A stretch of DNA of 64,000 nucleotides from Salibacterium aidingense DSM 18341 (GTDB lineage Bacteria; Bacillota; Bacilli; Bacillales; Marinococcaceae), in contig NZ_AUCI01000002.1 in assembly GCF_000429685.1 (NCBI RefSeq), forward strand, positions 124,001-188,000, given 5' to 3'. This document shows positions 51,894 through 60,882 of this stretch, piece by piece; the stretch's first letter is position 1; each line of letters begins with the position of its first letter. The notes beneath the pieces are model-generated. The model was not told the origin of the DNA, searched no databases, and saw only the letters and a program-made list of their open reading frames with translations. Both the position numbers and the translations under genes were made by a program.

Positions 51894-52058
51894 GCGGAGA
51901 TGTTTTCCAGTAATAAAAAACAAAAGAGAAGAAGTTTGACCTGCTCCTAGTGTTTTCCCCGCTCCTTGATACCAGAGCCTTTTGTAAATTTTATGTTTAA
52001 AATGACATCAGCAGGGAAACGAACAAAAACGTACGGTATAACACAAAGGAGGCTCATG

Positions 52059-52349
52059 ATGAAAATTGATAAGGTATTTTTAGGAAAAGATGAAAGAATT
52101 ACATTTGATACAGGAGAACTCACCGTGAAAAATGATGATCCCGAAGATTGGGAAGCTGTTCTATACGGTGTTGAAAATCAGCGCTTTTTCATGGAAGCGT
52201 TGAGAGACAGCCGCAAAGAACATCTCATTTTTGAAACCGAAGCTGGAACAATGGATGGTATGGTAGCTGTGGAAGGACTGGATCCGGCTGCAGCAGAAAA
52301 TGTAGTGACAGTAACAGGAACAAGCACATTAAATGGTTACAAACAATAG
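52059..52349 (+). CDS. Small hypothetical protein
   Basis: A 96-residue acidic protein with beta-rich pattern: KVFLGKDERITFDTGELTVKNDDPEDWEAVLYGVENQRFF, then EHLIFETEAGTMDGMVAVEG. AAAGGAGG precedes two adjacent ATGs (52056, 52059). A strong terminator follows. No signal peptide is present and I do not recognise the family. Confidence 0.65.
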   Translation: MKIDKVFLGKDERITFDTGELTVKNDDPEDWEAVLYGVENQRFFMEALRDSRKEHLIFETEAGTMDGMVAVEGLDPAAAENVVTVTGTSTLNGYKQ

Positions 52350-52364
52350 TAAGAACAGGCAGAA

Positions 52365-52395
52365 CCCGGGCTGGGCGGACAGCCCGGGCTTTTTT
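52365..52395 (+). terminator. Intrinsic terminator before the ATP-grasp gene
   Basis: CCCGGGCTG (52365-52373) and CAGCCCGGG (52380-52388) form a perfect GC-rich stem followed by TTTTTT. Confidence 0.9.
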
Positions 52396-52501
52396 ATGCA
52401 GCAGAAAGTTTTCTGAAGAAACAAGTCATAATCTTTTGCGTTCCAGGTAAAAATAGCATTATGCAAACAGCTAAAAGAGACAAAGAAGGGGATGCGAAAG
52501 T

Positions 52502-53755
52502 ATGACAAACACAAAGCAGGACATCGATTACAAAACAGCTTTGATCGGATGGAGCCTGCCATCGATAGAAGCCATGGATCAGCTCCAGCGCCCATTTGTT
52601 ATTGTAGGTCCGCCTCATTTTCAGGAGTATGCGGACAAATATGACCTTCCTTTTATAGCGTGGGATTTTGATCATTATAAAGAAAATTATTCGATGGAAG
52701 ACGTTTGTGATCAGTGTGAAGGGCTCTATCAGATACTGAAGGAAGAGAATGTCGGATTGGCGATCCCATTATTCGAAGATACGGTGGAATGGGCGGCAGG
52801 GATTAATGCGAAACTTCAGGATGATCCAAAAATTTTCCGCCATTCTCTGCTTTTCCGCCATAAAGGAAAAATGAAACGACGGGCGCTGATGGGAGGCTTG
52901 AAAGTCGGTGTATTTGAAGAGGCGGAAAATAAAGAGAATGTCAGGCAGTTTTTCCGGCGTGTGAATGACGCCATGCTCAGAGAAGGCGAAGAGGAACTGG
53001 AGCCTATACATTTCAAAGCCTTTGATAAGGCAGGAGATGCAGGGCATCGTGTTATTCGATCGGAGATGGATATCAATCAATTAGAAGATAATGCCTTTCC
53101 AGGGCTGTTGGAAAGCCATTTAGACGGAGTGGAAGTCTCCTGTGAAGTATTTATTCACAATGGAAAAATACAGTTTCTTAATATTACGGAATATATAGTC
53201 TTTGGATATTCCATGATGGCGCCCCCCTCGCCGGAAATAGAAAAGCAGCGCAAAAAAATAAGAGGAGCGGTGCAGAGACTGATTAACGCGTTTGATATTC
53301 AATACGGTCTTATTCATCCAGAATTTTTTATCGACGAAGAAGGCAAAATTAGTTTTATTGAGGTGGCGGCACGTATACCAGGCGGGAATATCTTTGATTT
53401 AATTAAAAAAACGTATCAGTTTAATCCGTTTCAGGCCCATATTTTATGTTCGGATCCCAACACCACAGAAGAAGAACTGAAAGACTTTTTCCCTAAGGAG
53501 AAAAAAGCCAGAGGGCATGCCGGCAGTTTGATGGTTTATCCAAGGGTCGAAAATATTGAAAAGCTCAATATTCCTCAGGAATTGGAAGAGCACCCAGGTT
53601 TTGAACGGCATACGATGTTCACACCGGTCCAGCGTAAAGTGCCTGAGACGGAAGGGTTTGGAAACCCGCATGGCGTTGTGTTTTTTCACCATGATCATCA
53701 CGATCATGTAAAACAGCCGCTCCGGGACTATGCCGATTATGATTTTTATATGTAA
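52502..53755 (+). CDS. ATP-grasp domain protein (carboxylate-amine ligase-like)
   Basis: The 417-residue protein has an ATP-grasp layout: an N-terminal PreATP-type region (TALIGWSLPSIEAMDQLQRPFVIVG), a central domain with LDGVEVSCEVFIHNGKIQFLNITEYI, and the metal site YGLIHPEFFIDEEGKISFIEVAARIPGGN. Such enzymes form an amide or thioester through an acyl-phosphate. The C-terminal 100 residues form an extra domain ending in a His/Asp cluster (FHHDHHDH). The next gene follows after 24 bases, so the pair is an operon. Substrates are unknown. Confidence 0.85.
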   Translation: MTNTKQDIDYKTALIGWSLPSIEAMDQLQRPFVIVGPPHFQEYADKYDLPFIAWDFDHYKENYSMEDVCDQCEGLYQILKEENVGLAIPLFEDTVEWAAGINAKLQDDPKIFRHSLLFRHKGKMKRRALMGGLKVGVFEEAENKENVRQFFRRVNDAMLREGEEELEPIHFKAFDKAGDAGHRVIRSEMDINQLEDNAFPGLLESHLDGVEVSCEVFIHNGKIQFLNITEYIVFGYSMMAPPSPEIEKQRKKIRGAVQRLINAFDIQYGLIHPEFFIDEEGKISFIEVAARIPGGNIFDLIKKTYQFNPFQAHILCSDPNTTEEELKDFFPKEKKARGHAGSLMVYPRVENIEKLNIPQELEEHPGFERHTMFTPVQRKVPETEGFGNPHGVVFFHHDHHDHVKQPLRDYADYDFYM

Positions 53756-53779
53756 TAACGAAAAGGGAAGGTGATAAAT

Positions 53780-55759
53780 ATGGCGGTTCAAATGAATACC
53801 GGCGGAGAAGACGCTACGCTTCAGGAAGCGTTTGAAACCTTGAATCAGGCTGCACCTTATGCCAAAGACATGTATCAGAATCACTTTTTTCAGGTCGCTA
53901 AAAAACTGGCAGAATCAAGGGAAGGCATCCAAAAATTATATGACTATGCTCCTCAATTTCATGAAGCAGGGGTGTTTGAAGGAGGGCCGTGGGAGGATCC
54001 TTCTAAACTGCAGCCGGCTCTCGTGAATGGATCGCTCCGGGTCGATGGTCTGGAGTCGATTGTGGCCTTGTTAAGTGAGCTGCGGATGATCGCCCTGGCA
54101 AAAGAAAAACACACCCATCCGGAAGTAAGTGCCCGGGACGCCAAAAAGTATCTAAATGAAGTAATGGCAAATAATCTTGATTTTATTTTTCCGGAAGAAA
54201 GTGGAGAGGAAGCGGAACAACAGCAGCAGGGAAAAGAAACAGAGCGGGCGCAGCGGCTGTTTTCCTTGATGGTGGACGAATTGTCGCTGCAGTCCATTTC
54301 AAGTACCTTAATTGATGAAATTAAACGATTGATGGTCCAGCGGCCCATTATGACGGAACGGATCCGCCTGATGATCCGTAAAGCGGAACAGCTGCTGCAT
54401 GAAGATGTAGAGGAAAAAGACAGGCAGGAAATTGAACGGTTCCACCAAGCCATTTCGACGGTCACAGCCCGGTCGAAAGAACATGACCATGTCAGCGGGT
54501 ACCGGAAACAGCTTCAGGATCTGGACAAAAATGAAAGGAGCGAAGAGGCTGCTGCATTTGGAGAATCCATGCGGGAGACGGGACTGGTATCTCCGTATCA
54601 CGTGGCCCTCGTTCGTTTTTTAAACCGAAACGGCGAGATAAAAACATTGCAGAAAGCGCTTGGATTAAGCAATAAAGGATATTCCAACCTGGAAGAGCAT
54701 TTCGAAACCGTGCAGGAATTGATAAAGGTGGCTATCCACCTTCCGACGAGACAGTCCCTGTACGGCCTTGCCCGTATGCTGGAACGTGGTGTGTTATCCC
54801 AGCCGCCGGTGCTGCCGGGACTGCGGCGCTTAATAGAACTGGATATCAAGCAGGATGTGCGGAAAACATTAATGGAAGCTACAAGCAGTGAGCAGGAAGG
54901 GCTGACCGCTAATGACGTACTGACAGCCGGCGTGATCAGTGTGCTGGGGCAGCCGCTTGGGATCGGTCAGGGACTGAATCCTACCTGTCAAAGTGCCCGG
55001 GCCCTCAGTTTATGGGCGATCCATGATCCAGGGTATCTGCTTGAGCTGATTCCAAGAGCTGCACGGGATGGCGATATAGATATGACATTCGAAGGAGCAC
55101 CAATCCATTCCGAAAATCTGCCGGGGGGTCTGGCACCGGAACTCCATAAGGAATTAGACCCCGTATCGCTGGTATTGGTTCCCCATCTGGACAGAATTTA
55201 CGCAGACATGGTGCGCAGGGTTCAATTCCGGGGGGATGATCCGCATAAATGGGTGAATCCGGCCTTTTACGGGGATTGGATTGCGAAAGGATTCAGCAAA
55301 GTTTTTCAGCATAACACCCAGAATGTAGTCGATTATAGAGGGTTCGTCCGCCTGTTTTACGCGACTCATCATCGAGAGTATAACGAAGGACACGAGTTGA
55401 TTTACCCTAATCCGGTAGGAATTTGCGTGACGACCGTGTATGGAAATTTTCTAGGGTTTCATGCCATAACCATACAGCGGATTGCCTATGATCCAGACGA
55501 TACGTACCGGGTATATTTTTATAATCCGAATAACGATAGTTCCCAAAACTGGGGCCAGGGAATTGAACCCAGCGTGCGAGGACATGGCGAAAAAGAAGGG
55601 GAATCGTCCCTTCCTTTTCATGAATTTGTATCGAGGTTGTATGCTTTTCATTATAATCCATACGAGCAGGGGGACGCGTTTGCGGTAGAAGATGAAAAAG
55701 TGGAAGAAATCGAACGTCTTGCCCGCGAAAGCTGGGGCCAGAAATTTCAATGGGTATAG
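53780..55759 (+). CDS. Large protein with papain-like Cys-His-Asn arrangement, function unknown
   Basis: The 659-residue protein has a helical N-terminal half (about 1-330, acidic/Gln linker near 140-155) and a C-terminal half with LGIGQGLNPTCQSARALSLWA (Cys403), YGNFLGFHAITIQR (His561) and VYFYNPNNDSSQNWG (Asn582). The order and surroundings resemble papain-like peptidases or transglutaminase-like enzymes; this is inference from motifs, not a family match. No signal peptide. ATG at 53780 has AAGGTGA upstream. It is encoded with an ATP-grasp ligase and abuts the converging acetyltransferase gene without any gap. Confidence 0.72.
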   Translation: MAVQMNTGGEDATLQEAFETLNQAAPYAKDMYQNHFFQVAKKLAESREGIQKLYDYAPQFHEAGVFEGGPWEDPSKLQPALVNGSLRVDGLESIVALLSELRMIALAKEKHTHPEVSARDAKKYLNEVMANNLDFIFPEESGEEAEQQQQGKETERAQRLFSLMVDELSLQSISSTLIDEIKRLMVQRPIMTERIRLMIRKAEQLLHEDVEEKDRQEIERFHQAISTVTARSKEHDHVSGYRKQLQDLDKNERSEEAAAFGESMRETGLVSPYHVALVRFLNRNGEIKTLQKALGLSNKGYSNLEEHFETVQELIKVAIHLPTRQSLYGLARMLERGVLSQPPVLPGLRRLIELDIKQDVRKTLMEATSSEQEGLTANDVLTAGVISVLGQPLGIGQGLNPTCQSARALSLWAIHDPGYLLELIPRAARDGDIDMTFEGAPIHSENLPGGLAPELHKELDPVSLVLVPHLDRIYADMVRRVQFRGDDPHKWVNPAFYGDWIAKGFSKVFQHNTQNVVDYRGFVRLFYATHHREYNEGHELIYPNPVGICVTTVYGNFLGFHAITIQRIAYDPDDTYRVYFYNPNNDSSQNWGQGIEPSVRGHGEKEGESSLPFHEFVSRLYAFHYNPYEQGDAFAVEDEKVEEIERLARESWGQKFQWV

Positions 55760-56611
55760 TCAGGATAAACGAAGTTGTTTATACCAGACATTCATGGACT
55801 CCAGCTGCCCGGAAATATTACTGTTACGGATCATTTTCCCCCCGTATCGAAAACCGTGGTAAACGTTGACCAAGTTCATCCCTAAAGAAAGCGAGCGGGA
55901 GTAGGAAAACAACGTCCACAAGCCTTTCTGCTGCATCAGTTGAATAAGGTAGGAAAATTGATAGCTCAAAAGCCCCTGGTTGCGGTGGGAGGGGTGGGTG
56001 GCGCAATCGCTCATCTCCGCGCATTGAAAGGGAACCAGTACATCGGAAGAACAAGCGCTGACGATAGAACCTTGGTATTCCACTACGGTAAAGAAAACCT
56101 GTTCTTTCATCACATCACGAATAAAGGACGGATCATGCATAGGAGTGGGGTAGGTTTTGAATACAGATCGATACAATTGCGCCATCTCTTCCGCATCTGC
56201 TTCTGCAGGGTGCCGCATAGAATAGAAAGCGGGCAGATTTGATCTGCCTGCTTTTTCTGGTATCGTTAATACATCTTTCAAGACTTTCTGTTCTTTTTTA
56301 ACATCTACATCCCGGTATCTATCCGGTTGAAGAAACCAAGCATAAATATCGGCGTCTTTCCCTTGAAAAAACCCTTTAATCTTTCCTTCCCAAACGTATG
56401 GCTGCTTTGTGAAACGATGTCTGTCTTCCGCTTTCACGTAGAAAATCAGTTTATCACAAAGCTGATCAGAAGCAAGTTTTTTTAATGAAAAAAGAAACTC
56501 CTCCATCTCCGTAACGGGCGGCAGGGCATAGACCTTTATCCGTTGACTGAAAGGTTCAATGACCGTGTGATCTTTCAGATGAATCGAATAGCGTTCCGTG
56601 AGGATATTCAT
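55760..56611 (-). CDS. ablB: AblB-type (beta-lysine N-acetyltransferase, YodP-like) GNAT protein
   Basis: The 283-residue protein has an N-terminal extension (1-130) and a GNAT domain: MAQLYRSVFKTYPTPMHDPSFIRDVMKE, then SDCATHPSHRNQGLLSYQFSYLIQLMQQKG (acetyl-CoA loop) and YHGFRYGGKMIRN. This matches AblB/YodP, which acetylates beta-lysine to the osmolyte N-epsilon-acetyl-beta-lysine. The usual partner, lysine 2,3-aminomutase (kamA), is not in the window. ATG has GGAGGG upstream. Its stop directly abuts that of the convergent gene. Confidence 0.82.
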   Translation of the reverse strand: MNILTERYSIHLKDHTVIEPFSQRIKVYALPPVTEMEEFLFSLKKLASDQLCDKLIFYVKAEDRHRFTKQPYVWEGKIKGFFQGKDADIYAWFLQPDRYRDVDVKKEQKVLKDVLTIPEKAGRSNLPAFYSMRHPAEADAEEMAQLYRSVFKTYPTPMHDPSFIRDVMKEQVFFTVVEYQGSIVSACSSDVLVPFQCAEMSDCATHPSHRNQGLLSYQFSYLIQLMQQKGLWTLFSYSRSLSLGMNLVNVYHGFRYGGKMIRNSNISGQLESMNVWYKQLRLS

Positions 56612-56912
56612 GCTGGCCCTCCGTTTTCTATAAAAAATCACCGCTGTGCCGGCGTACTATACAATATATACGAAGGAAGCGCGAAAAGTAGAATAGAAAT
56701 TTTCAAATTCATGCCGATTTTTGTATAGAAAGTGACGCAAATTTTTATCCTCTGTTCATCGTGTTAGGCGGTTTAGTTTAGGAAAAACTCAAAACGAACG
56801 GAGTCTGGGCAGGCTTTCCCAGACTCCGTTCTTCTTAAAGATAAGTTATTTGAAAAATTTTAGAACCATACGCTTACCTTCCGCTTTTCTTAGGTGAAGC
56901 GCATGGTTATAT
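56612..56912. other. Intergenic region with one perfect hairpin
   Basis: GAACGGAGTCTGGG (56796-56809) and CCCAGACTCCGTTC (56818-56831) form a perfect 14-pair stem flanked by TTCTT and, on the other strand, GTTCGTTTT. It is probably a terminator for the rhodanese-like gene on the minus strand. Nothing else is seen. Confidence 0.6.
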
Positions 56913-57296
56913 TTAACTGCAATCAACATTGATGGGGGCTGCATTTGTATTCTTTCCGGTAACCACAGCAAATCCTGTCACGGTGCGGCCATGTTTCTGT
57001 AAAAGACGGATGCTCAAGTTTCTGGAGACCTTATCCGGGGCAACGACAAAAACACGGTCCGCATCGATGGTCTGAAGATGCCGTTTTAAATAGGGGTAGG
57101 GGAGAGTATAAGCTTCTTTCACTGGAAATCGATCCGCTTCCTGATAATCACGAATATCTAGAATAACCGTCCCTTCCGGGACAGGTTTTTCCGGAAGCGG
57201 AGCGCATTTTACACCGAAAACCGGCATCCAGCGCTGATAAGAGAAAATAAGGATGGAAAGACAAACGATTCCAAGCAGGAGAGCTGGCCACATCAT
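56913..57296 (-). CDS. Membrane-anchored rhodanese-like protein lacking the catalytic cysteine
   Basis: The 127-residue protein has an N-terminal membrane helix (WPALLLGIVCLSILIFSY) and a short rhodanese fold: VILDIRDYQEADRFPVKEAYTLPYPYLKRHL, then VFVVAPDKVSRNLSIRLLQKHGRTVTGFAVVTG. Where active rhodaneses have a Cys in the loop after this strand, the sequence is APDKVSRN, so it should not transfer sulfur. It may bind a phosphate or act as a scaffold. GGAGGT precedes the ATG. Confidence 0.75.
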   Translation of the reverse strand: MMWPALLLGIVCLSILIFSYQRWMPVFGVKCAPLPEKPVPEGTVILDIRDYQEADRFPVKEAYTLPYPYLKRHLQTIDADRVFVVAPDKVSRNLSIRLLQKHGRTVTGFAVVTGKNTNAAPINVDCS

Positions 57297-57516
57297 TAAA
57301 ATAGTACCTCCATTGCTTTTTCTATGAACCTTCTAACATACAGGATTCTATATGCATGACCTCCTGAAAGCAAGTGAAATGCATGTCATACAGCATTAGT
57401 TAGTATACTATAAGGACAGGGTATTCGGATAGGGGTTCAACCAACGAAGACAAATTAATTTTGAAAAAGAAGAATGTTTGTTACAGTAGGGATAAGTGAT
57501 AAAAGGAGGTGATGGG

Positions 57517-57846
57517 ATGTCAGAGGAAATGACGGAACTCGAAGAGAGGGTAATGGCAGAGCTTGAAAATGTAACGGACCCGGAACTTGGGATAGACATC
57601 GTGAATCTCGGCTTAGTTTATGGAGTGGATGTCGATGATAACAAAGACGCGAAAATTACGATGACCTTAACCGCGATGGGTTGTCCGCTTGCTGAAACAA
57701 TTGTAAGCGACATTAAATCGGCACTGAGTGAACTACAGGACTTTGGCGAGCTTCATGATATTGATGTCAATATCGTATGGGATCCGCCGTGGAGTAAAGA
57801 CAAAATGTCCCGTTACGCGAAAATCGCATTGGGAGTTCCAGATTAA
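57517..57846 (+). CDS. SufT-like iron-sulfur assembly protein (DUF59/MIP18, YitW-like)
   Basis: The 109-residue protein has the DUF59 blocks ELENVTDPELGIDIVNLGLVYGVDV, TMTLTAMGCPLAETIV with the conserved Cys, and VNIVWDPPWSKDKMS. YitW/SufT-type proteins help mature iron-sulfur proteins in the cytosol. AAAGGAGG precedes ATG at 57517. It is monocistronic with a strong terminator. Confidence 0.92.
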   Translation: MSEEMTELEERVMAELENVTDPELGIDIVNLGLVYGVDVDDNKDAKITMTLTAMGCPLAETIVSDIKSALSELQDFGELHDIDVNIVWDPPWSKDKMSRYAKIALGVPD

Positions 57847-57855
57847 CGTAAAAAC

Positions 57856-57894
57856 CCGGTTTGTCACTACTTTGTGATAAACCGGATTTTTTTA
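57856..57894 (+). terminator. Intrinsic terminator after the SufT-like gene
   Basis: CCGGTTTGTCAC (57856-57867) and GTGATAAACCGG (57874-57885) pair with one G-U, followed by TTTTTTT. Confidence 0.88.
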
Positions 57895-57940
57895 TTGAGA
57901 ACGGGGTCTGAGCCCGTTTTCTTAGCTGTAAGAGATGCTG

Positions 57941-58984
57941 TTATGACTGCTGAGGCTGGACGATGCATTTCAGTCCTTCTTTATTGCCGGCGGTACGGAA
58001 AGCAATATCGGTTTCGTATAATGGAAAGGTATGCGTTACAAAAAAATCAAAGTTAATGAGCTTCTGGTCAATCCAGTGGACAGCTTCGACATGAAGATCA
58101 CGAGGAGCCCCATGGGTTCCTATTACTTTTAACTGTTTGTATATAATTTTATTTGTATCAAACACCATCTCTTTTTCTCCTTTGATGCCCGCAAAAAGCA
58201 GAAGAGTCCCGGTTTTTTTTACAACATCCAATGCTTCATTCTGAACATACGCAGAAGGGGCTGTAATGATAGCTGCGTCAGCGCCAAGATTGTCGGTTTC
58301 TTCTTTAATACGGGCAGCGGCATCTGTGCTCTCCGGATTAATAACGAGGTCAGCACCAATTTCCTCCGCTTTCCGGCGTCTCGCAGCGGAACGCTGCACG
58401 GCTATAATTTTATGGGCCCCCATCCGTCTTAAGGCGGCAATATACATACAGCCGATAGCTCCGGCTCCGTAGACCACTACAGTATCTCCGGCTTTGGGCT
58501 GCATCTCTCTCAAACCGCTTAATACGCAGGAAAAAGGTTCTGACAAACAGGCCTGCTCGTAGGAGGTTGTATCGGCGATTTTCTGGATAGAACCATGGTT
58601 TACAAAATCACTGGGAAGCACGACAAATTCGGCAAATCCTCCATCTGTCTGATAGCCGATGGAGTGTCCTTTAACACAGTGATGGCCCATGTTTTTTTGA
58701 CAGTACACACAGTTCCCGCATGGAAGGTGGGCCCCAAGAGTGACCCGGTCTCCTGCCTGAAAGCGGGAAACAGAACGGCCGGTTTCGATAATTTCCCCGG
58801 CTATTTCGTGACCAATCACTCGAGGAAAGGCAACTCTTGGGTCTCCGTATTTGTAGATGCGCAGATCTGAACCACAAATACCAATGGCATACACTTTCAG
58901 CATTATTTCATCCTGCTTTACGGAGGGCACCTCCATTTCCCTGTACTCTAGTGTTTCTTTGTCTGTCAAGGCCACCGCGTACAT
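57941..58984 (-). CDS. Zinc-dependent polyol/alcohol dehydrogenase (sorbitol dehydrogenase-like, MDR family)
   Basis: The 347-residue protein has the catalytic zinc site Cys37 (GICGSD), His59-Glu60 (GHE), and the structural zinc lobe with Cys89, Cys92, Cys95 and Cys103. The cofactor loop is VVYGAGAIGCMYIAALRRMGA. It oxidises a polyol or polyol phosphate with NAD. Directly downstream of glpD by 29 bases on the minus strand and opposite a glucitol-type PTS, it is a likely polyol-phosphate dehydrogenase of this regulon. AAAGGAG precedes the ATG. Confidence 0.88.
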   Translation of the reverse strand: MYAVALTDKETLEYREMEVPSVKQDEIMLKVYAIGICGSDLRIYKYGDPRVAFPRVIGHEIAGEIIETGRSVSRFQAGDRVTLGAHLPCGNCVYCQKNMGHHCVKGHSIGYQTDGGFAEFVVLPSDFVNHGSIQKIADTTSYEQACLSEPFSCVLSGLREMQPKAGDTVVVYGAGAIGCMYIAALRRMGAHKIIAVQRSAARRRKAEEIGADLVINPESTDAAARIKEETDNLGADAAIITAPSAYVQNEALDVVKKTGTLLLFAGIKGEKEMVFDTNKIIYKQLKVIGTHGAPRDLHVEAVHWIDQKLINFDFFVTHTFPLYETDIAFRTAGNKEGLKCIVQPQQS

Positions 58985-59013
58985 AAGATAGTCTCTCCTT
59001 TCTTGAAAAAGTT

Positions 59014-60663
59014 TTATTGCTGTAAAAAGGTCACCGTTTTTTGTAAAAGATAGTGGATCCTTTTTCTTTCATTATTGAGTCGGTTCGAATCCCAGTTCAG
59101 AACTTCCCCCATGTGAGTACTGACAGCATCAAGTGTACGTTTGACTTTGGCCGGCTGAAATAGTAAATAGCTCGTGCGGCGGTCATAAAAGTCTTCCAGA
59201 GTGGCAGTCATTTCATGCAATACAGTGTATACTGCTTCCCCCGCTGTATTCCGAATTTCCAAATCAGAGTACGACTCTTTTAACGCTGCTATCTGCTGCA
59301 GCAGGGTTTCGGTATGAGAGCCATAACGAAACAGAAATTCTTCCAGTTCCTCCCGGGACAAACGCAGTCCATCATAATTTTTATGCAGCTGCTCCACATA
59401 CGTGTACATTTCTTCTTCCGAGGAAAAATGTCCGCCGGTTAAGGGGGTTTGTGCTGTTTGGGACGCGGATAATTTTAATGCTCTCTTTTCTGCTATATAA
59501 CCGAGTACTCTTTCCGCCATTTTGCGGTAGCCGGTCAGTTTCCCCCCGGCGATGGTAATAAGCCCGGCCTCCGATTCAAATATTTCATCATGACGTGATA
59601 ATTCCGAAGGTTCGCTGTCATCATGTCCGATTAACGGACGTACTCCGGCCCAGCTTGAGATGATGTCTTCCCTGCTGAGAGAGAGGGAGGGGAACATATC
59701 ATGCAGGCATCCAATTAAGTAATCGCATTCAGATTGATAGACATGAATATCGTCCATATCTTCGTGGTAGATCGATTCTGTAGAGCCCACATAGGTGGTA
59801 TCTCCTCTTGGAATAACAGCGATCATCCGTCCTTTATGTTGGAAATAAATGGAGGAGTGAACAGGAACCGCTTTATAAGGAAATACCAGATGAATACCTT
59901 TGGCGTGAACCATATGCTTTCCTGAGATAGGACGATCTTTTTTTCGTATTTCGTCCACCCATGGACCGCCTGCGTTCACTACATGATCTGCTTGAATCGA
60001 AGATACTTCCCCTGTTAAGCGGTCCTTTACTGTGACCCCTGTAATTCGCTCTTTTTCATCCATTGAAAATTCTGTCATTTCTGCATAGTTAAGAAGGACT
60101 GCTCCCTTTTCCGAAGCCGTTTTAGCTGTTTCCATTGTCAAACGGCTGTCGTCCGTACGGTATTCTACATATTCCCCGCTGCCGTTTATCGTGGTGTTGT
60201 TCATTAACGGTTCTTTTTCCAGCGTTGCCTGTTTGGAATATAGCTGATGCCGTTCTTCTTTTTTTACACCAGCAAGTCTATCGTATACACTTAAACCTAT
60301 TTTTAATGTAAATGGATTAAATGCCTCTCCTTTGATCAGGGGAAACATCATGTGTATCGGATAAACGAGATGCCTGGCGTTATGGAAGACAATATCTCGT
60401 TCTCTTCCTACTTCCCTTACGATGGAAAACTCAAAATTTTTAAGGTATTTGAGTCCCCCGTGAATTAATTTTCCTGAACGGCTGCTGGTACCGGAAGCAA
60501 AATCTTTCCGCTCTATCAGTGCTGTCTTCATACCCCGTGTTGCAGCATCAAGGGCAATGCCGCTTCCAGTGATCCCCCCGCCAATGACAAGCAGGTCAAA
60601 AGGAGTATGCTCTAGCTTTTGGTGGAGTCCGGATCGGTGGAGGGTAGAAAAAGTTTCACTCAT
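59014..60663 (-). CDS. glpD: Glycerol-3-phosphate dehydrogenase, FAD-dependent
   Basis: The 549-residue protein begins with the FAD loop DLLVIGGGITGSGIALDAATRG and has the GlpD blocks SGTSSRSGKLIHGGLKYLKNFEFSIVREVGRER, NAGGPWVDEI, GSTESIYHEDMD, SSWAGVRPLIGHD and TIAGGKLTGYRKMAERV. It oxidises glycerol-3-phosphate to dihydroxyacetone phosphate at the membrane and feeds quinones. ATG at 60663 has AAAGGAG upstream. No glpF or glpK is adjacent; instead it heads a unit with a zinc dehydrogenase and shares an operator-like site with the PTS operon. Confidence 0.94.
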   Translation of the reverse strand: MSETFSTLHRSGLHQKLEHTPFDLLVIGGGITGSGIALDAATRGMKTALIERKDFASGTSSRSGKLIHGGLKYLKNFEFSIVREVGRERDIVFHNARHLVYPIHMMFPLIKGEAFNPFTLKIGLSVYDRLAGVKKEERHQLYSKQATLEKEPLMNNTTINGSGEYVEYRTDDSRLTMETAKTASEKGAVLLNYAEMTEFSMDEKERITGVTVKDRLTGEVSSIQADHVVNAGGPWVDEIRKKDRPISGKHMVHAKGIHLVFPYKAVPVHSSIYFQHKGRMIAVIPRGDTTYVGSTESIYHEDMDDIHVYQSECDYLIGCLHDMFPSLSLSREDIISSWAGVRPLIGHDDSEPSELSRHDEIFESEAGLITIAGGKLTGYRKMAERVLGYIAEKRALKLSASQTAQTPLTGGHFSSEEEMYTYVEQLHKNYDGLRLSREELEEFLFRYGSHTETLLQQIAALKESYSDLEIRNTAGEAVYTVLHEMTATLEDFYDRRTSYLLFQPAKVKRTLDAVSTHMGEVLNWDSNRLNNERKRIHYLLQKTVTFLQQ

Positions 60664-60676
60664 GCTCTCCACTCCT

Positions 60677-60709
60677 TTTACAAAAGTTCTATATATAATC
60701 ATTTGTAAA
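60677..60709. promoter_or_regulatory. Operator-like site in the glpD leader
   Basis: TTTACAA (60677-60683) and TTGTAAA (60703-60709) are separated by 19 bases. The left 12 bases TTTACAAAAGTT are identical to the left 12 bases of the site at 61897-61929 before gutM, with the same spacing. It lies just downstream of the predicted glpD start point. Confidence 0.65.
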
Positions 60710-60721
60710 TTAATTATTATC

Positions 60722-60750
60722 AGCATAGCGCAGAATACTTAAATCGTCAA
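60722..60750 (-). promoter_or_regulatory. glpD promoter
   Basis: On the minus strand TTGACG (60750-60745) and TATGCT (60727-60722) are 17 bases apart; the start is expected near 60715. Confidence 0.65.
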
Positions 60751-60807
60751 TAAAGGGCTTTCATTTTGATTCGTAAAAGACGTATTAAAAATTGAAAATG
60801 AAAGTGG

Positions 60808-60868
60808 TTTCAATAAAATGCATCTACCTGCTATGATATAAATGATCAAATGATTAACAATTGTTAAT
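60808..60868 (+). promoter_or_regulatory. Promoter and palindrome upstream of the SorC-type regulator
   Basis: TTTCAA (60808-60813) and TATGAT (60832-60837) are 18 bases apart. ATTAACAATTGTTAAT (60853-60868) is a perfect 16-base palindrome beside the ribosome site, sharing the ACAATTGT centre with the gutM site; autoregulation is likely. Confidence 0.55.
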
Positions 60869-60882
60869 TGGAGGGGTTATCG

